Positions 61,941 to 64,000 of a stretch of DNA of 64,000 nt are shown here, in pieces. Below the pieces are notes generated by a model. That model did no database searches. It was not told the DNA's origin and was given only the letters and a program-made list of their open reading frames with translations. The position numbers were made by a program, and so were the translations under genes. Origin of the DNA: Pseudovibrio sp947494035 (GTDB lineage: Bacteria > Pseudomonadota > Alphaproteobacteria > Rhizobiales > Stappiaceae); NCBI GenBank assembly GCA_947494035.1, contig CANLTN010000016.1, positions 26,658 through 90,657 on the forward strand. The letters run 5' to 3'. Each line of letters begins with the position of its first letter. Positions within the stretch are counted from its first letter, which is position 1.

Positions 61941-62040
61941 TCATAGAAGCAATTCAGCTTACTGGCACAGGCTCTTGCCAACGCACTGGAGGGCATCCGC
62001 CCACTGGCTGCCCAATTTCCAATCAAAAAATAAGGGTTTG

Positions 62041-63966
62041 ATGTTTGCTTCAGAGGCAACAAAATACGCGCAGGTAAATCAAACTTACGCGGGTACGTTC
62101 GCCAATATGTTAGATCACAAGTCGCCTGCTTTTAGAGCCGATATTGAAGGATTGAGAGGAATTGCCGTACTTCTGGTCGTTCTGTTTCACTTCAATTTAT
62201 TGTGGCTGCAGTCTGGCTTTATTGGCGTCGATATATTTTTCGTTATTTCCGGCTTCTTGATGACGCAAATACTGACAAATCCGAGGTTTAGTTGGTCATT
62301 TACGGGAACTTTTGACTTCTATAACAAGAGATTCTGGAGAATATCGCCTACATACTACGTCGTATTGGTATGCATTGTCGGTCTGATAATTGCTTTTCCT
62401 ATGCAACTGGATTTTGAAAATATAACCACGAGGCTAATTTTTGCTTCCCTATTTTCCTACAATATTTTCGCTCCAACCGACACTGGTTACTTTGGAACAG
62501 AAGCTCTTTTAAACCCTCTCCTTCATCTTTGGTCATTAGGAGTAGAAATACAATTTTACCTGACTTGGCCAATTGTTCTTTTCGTTGTGCGCAATAAGCC
62601 AGCTAAAACCCAAATAATCACTATTGTTGCCGTAGTGTTGGTGTCGTTCATCATCGCGCAGATATTAGTTATCAAAGACCCGGATGTCGCCTACTACTCA
62701 TTCCCGACACGCCTTTGGCAGTTTGGGGTCGGCGCTCTCGCTGCAATTGCAGCTACAAGAATGCGTCTCGAACTAGCGCCATTGTCATCATCGACAATGC
62801 AACTGGGTTCTCTTGCGATTATTGGCGGTTTTGCATGGCTTGCTCCGCCATCGCTGCCATGGCCCGGTTTGTATGCAATAATACCAGTATCCGCGTGTGC
62901 AGTTCTTTTAATAGTTGGAAAGCAACCGGTTATATCTGCGGCGAATCTGCTTAACAGAGGTCCAATCCGGTTTCTTGGTGTTATCTCATACAGTTTGTAT
63001 TTGCTGCATTGGCCAGTCGTTGTTTATGGCAATATGCTGTTTGATAACTTCGCAGCGAGCCAATTAGTGCGCACCGCTGGTGTCGCGATTTCTGTGGCGC
63101 TTGCATGTCTTTTTTATCTCACGATTGAGAAGCCATTCAGGAAAACTGGTAAAAGCCACATTTCACGATGGAAGCCTGCTATTCCCATAGCATGCCTCTC
63201 CATCATACTTGTATTTTCCTATGTGATTTCAAGCGACAAATTAGTCACTCTGATTATCCCGGAAAAGCTTGTCGCCGTTAATAAACTGGAACAGGAGTAT
63301 AAAACGGCCATAAGAGAAATATGCGATAATGCAGGTACTTCACCTTGTTATTTTGGGGAAAAAACAAAAGCGCCAACGGTTATGCTTTGGGGCGACTCAC
63401 ATGCTCGTCACCTGATATTTGGTTTGGATAAGAAGTTTAAAGAGGAAGGTGTAAGCGCAATTCTTATTTCAAACGGGGGCTGTGCACCGTTAATCGATGT
63501 CATTGTCAATAACAGAGATCCTATTGAGTGTAGTCAAGCTAATAAACTGGCATTTACATATCTTGTGACTTCCCCAAAGGTTGAGACTGTCATTTTGGCT
63601 GCAAAATGGAGCTACTATACTCAGGATAAAGTCCGATTAACAAAAGCTATGGGCAACGCTTCTAGAGCAATAGGTGAAGGCCTGAGTGTTTTTGAGGAGC
63701 TAGCTTCTACAATTAAAAAAATAGAGAGCTTTCAAAAAAATATACTTCTCGTGACACAGGTTCCAAAATTCCCTAATCACCGTGAGTACATTGAGTGTAG
63801 AGAGAGTTTTGTACTCGGTTTGCGCGAGCAAATACAGAAGTGTCGTATAGATTTCACTAAACAACTAGACACAGATAATAAACTAATAACTCTAGTGGAA
63901 AACAACTACGAAGCGGTGAGTATAGAGGTGGTCCCGTTTATTTGGACAGTTGAGCGTGGTTTATAA
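62041..63966 (+). CDS. OafA-type acyltransferase with truncated SGNH domain
   Basis: A 641-residue membrane acyltransferase (acyltransferase 3 family) that would O-acetylate surface polysaccharide. It opens FRADIEGLRGIAVLLVVLFH with the catalytic His, followed by GVDIFFVISGFLMT and about ten helices (to about residue 400). A periplasmic SGNH domain begins at VMLWGDSHARHL (about residue 463). OafA-type proteins usually end with a D-x-x-H dyad in this domain; here the frame stops after EVVPFIWTVERGL with no such motif, so the C-terminus appears lost. The ORF extends to 61975, but the ATG at 62041 has AAGGG upstream. The sequence is visibly AT-rich, suggesting transfer. Confidence 0.85.
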   Translation: MFASEATKYAQVNQTYAGTFANMLDHKSPAFRADIEGLRGIAVLLVVLFHFNLLWLQSGFIGVDIFFVISGFLMTQILTNPRFSWSFTGTFDFYNKRFWRISPTYYVVLVCIVGLIIAFPMQLDFENITTRLIFASLFSYNIFAPTDTGYFGTEALLNPLLHLWSLGVEIQFYLTWPIVLFVVRNKPAKTQIITIVAVVLVSFIIAQILVIKDPDVAYYSFPTRLWQFGVGALAAIAATRMRLELAPLSSSTMQLGSLAIIGGFAWLAPPSLPWPGLYAIIPVSACAVLLIVGKQPVISAANLLNRGPIRFLGVISYSLYLLHWPVVVYGNMLFDNFAASQLVRTAGVAISVALACLFYLTIEKPFRKTGKSHISRWKPAIPIACLSIILVFSYVISSDKLVTLIIPEKLVAVNKLEQEYKTAIREICDNAGTSPCYFGEKTKAPTVMLWGDSHARHLIFGLDKKFKEEGVSAILISNGGCAPLIDVIVNNRDPIECSQANKLAFTYLVTSPKVETVILAAKWSYYTQDKVRLTKAMGNASRAIGEGLSVFEELASTIKKIESFQKNILLVTQVPKFPNHREYIECRESFVLGLREQIQKCRIDFTKQLDTDNKLITLVENNYEAVSIEVVPFIWTVERGL

Positions 63967-64000
63967 GTGGATCCGCTCCAATTACGCAGCAGCTTGAGTT
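63929..64000. mobile_element. Possible insertion-sequence end at the window edge
   Basis: The OafA reading frame loses family similarity close to GGTCCCGTTTATTTGGACAG (63930-63949), whose GTCC...GGAC layout resembles the termini of some IS3-family elements as I recall them. The rest of the window (to 64000) has no gene. If this is an IS, its transposase would lie beyond the window. This is a pattern-based guess. Confidence 0.35.

Noticed and set aside
1..64000. tRNA or rRNA genes, CRISPR arrays, prophage
   Set aside because: No T-loop-like GGTTCGAATCC pattern, no rRNA stretch, no regularly spaced repeats and no phage structural or integrase genes were seen.

Overview
The window looks like chromosomal DNA of a heterotrophic, probably marine alphaproteobacterium. 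The gene families and protein styles (a periplasmic binding-protein CUT1 amino-sugar operon, TRAP transport, CioAB-type cytochrome bd with a DUF2474 subunit, DUF1127, DUF2332, XapX) resemble the Stappiaceae/Rhodobacterales, with Pseudovibrio the best guess. This is an inference from recognised families; no database was searched and no composition statistics were computed. No rRNA, tRNA, CRISPR array or complete prophage was seen.

Layout. 0.1-3.1 kb: a tiny XapX membrane protein, an NADPH-FMN reductase, a LysE exporter behind a hairpin-rich leader, and an alpha/beta hydrolase. 3.6-16.5 kb: the main metabolic island. A GH20 beta-N-acetylhexosaminidase and a GntR/UTRA regulator face a tightly packed operon: two CUT1 permeases, binding protein, ATPase, Gfo/Idh oxidoreductase, SIS isomerase/deaminase, ROK kinase, GatZ/KbaZ protein and NagA-type deacetylase. 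Together these would cleave, import, phosphorylate, deacetylate and deaminate N-acetyl-hexosamines; GatZ and the SIS protein tilt it toward GalNAc. 16.5-20.1 kb: an orphan LapBC-like type I secretion pair. 20.5-26.7 kb: a LysR gene divergent from an NmrA-like reductase, a glutamine amidotransferase with a PuuB-like oxidase, panB, and a membrane-anchored isochorismatase-fold hydrolase. 27-33.7 kb, mostly minus strand: cydAB plus a 43-residue DUF2474 protein, two DUF805 proteins, and feoABC behind a Fur-like box. 33.9-41.2 kb: a kinase-like/P-loop fusion, a ThDP enzyme, a PatZ-like acyl-CoA synthetase/GNAT fusion and a universal stress protein. 41.6-45.8 kb: a TRAP transporter and a GNAT. 46.2-51.5 kb: xseA, rsmE, a membrane class III cyclase and an unrecognised Met-rich protein. 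51.9-59.6 kb: two related LysR genes flanking a DUF1127 gene, an EamA exporter, a Na/Pi symporter, a polar amino-acid ABC binding protein and permease without an ATPase, and a GST.

59.8-64 kb looks plastic. A DUF2332 gene is followed by a glycosyltransferase-like gene and then a second, diverged copy of the DUF2332 3' end. After that comes an AT-rich OafA-type acyltransferase that stops short of its usual SGNH C-terminus, where an insertion-sequence end may begin.

The most interesting non-gene signals are: a pair of 106-bp two-palindrome repeats sitting exactly on the stop codons of two unrelated genes (26.7 and 52.8 kb); the 85-bp duplicated gene tail at 60.7/61.8 kb, whose differences are almost all synonymous; two possible small structured RNAs (about 1.29-1.48 and 27.0-27.1 kb); and several clean palindromes at regulatory positions.
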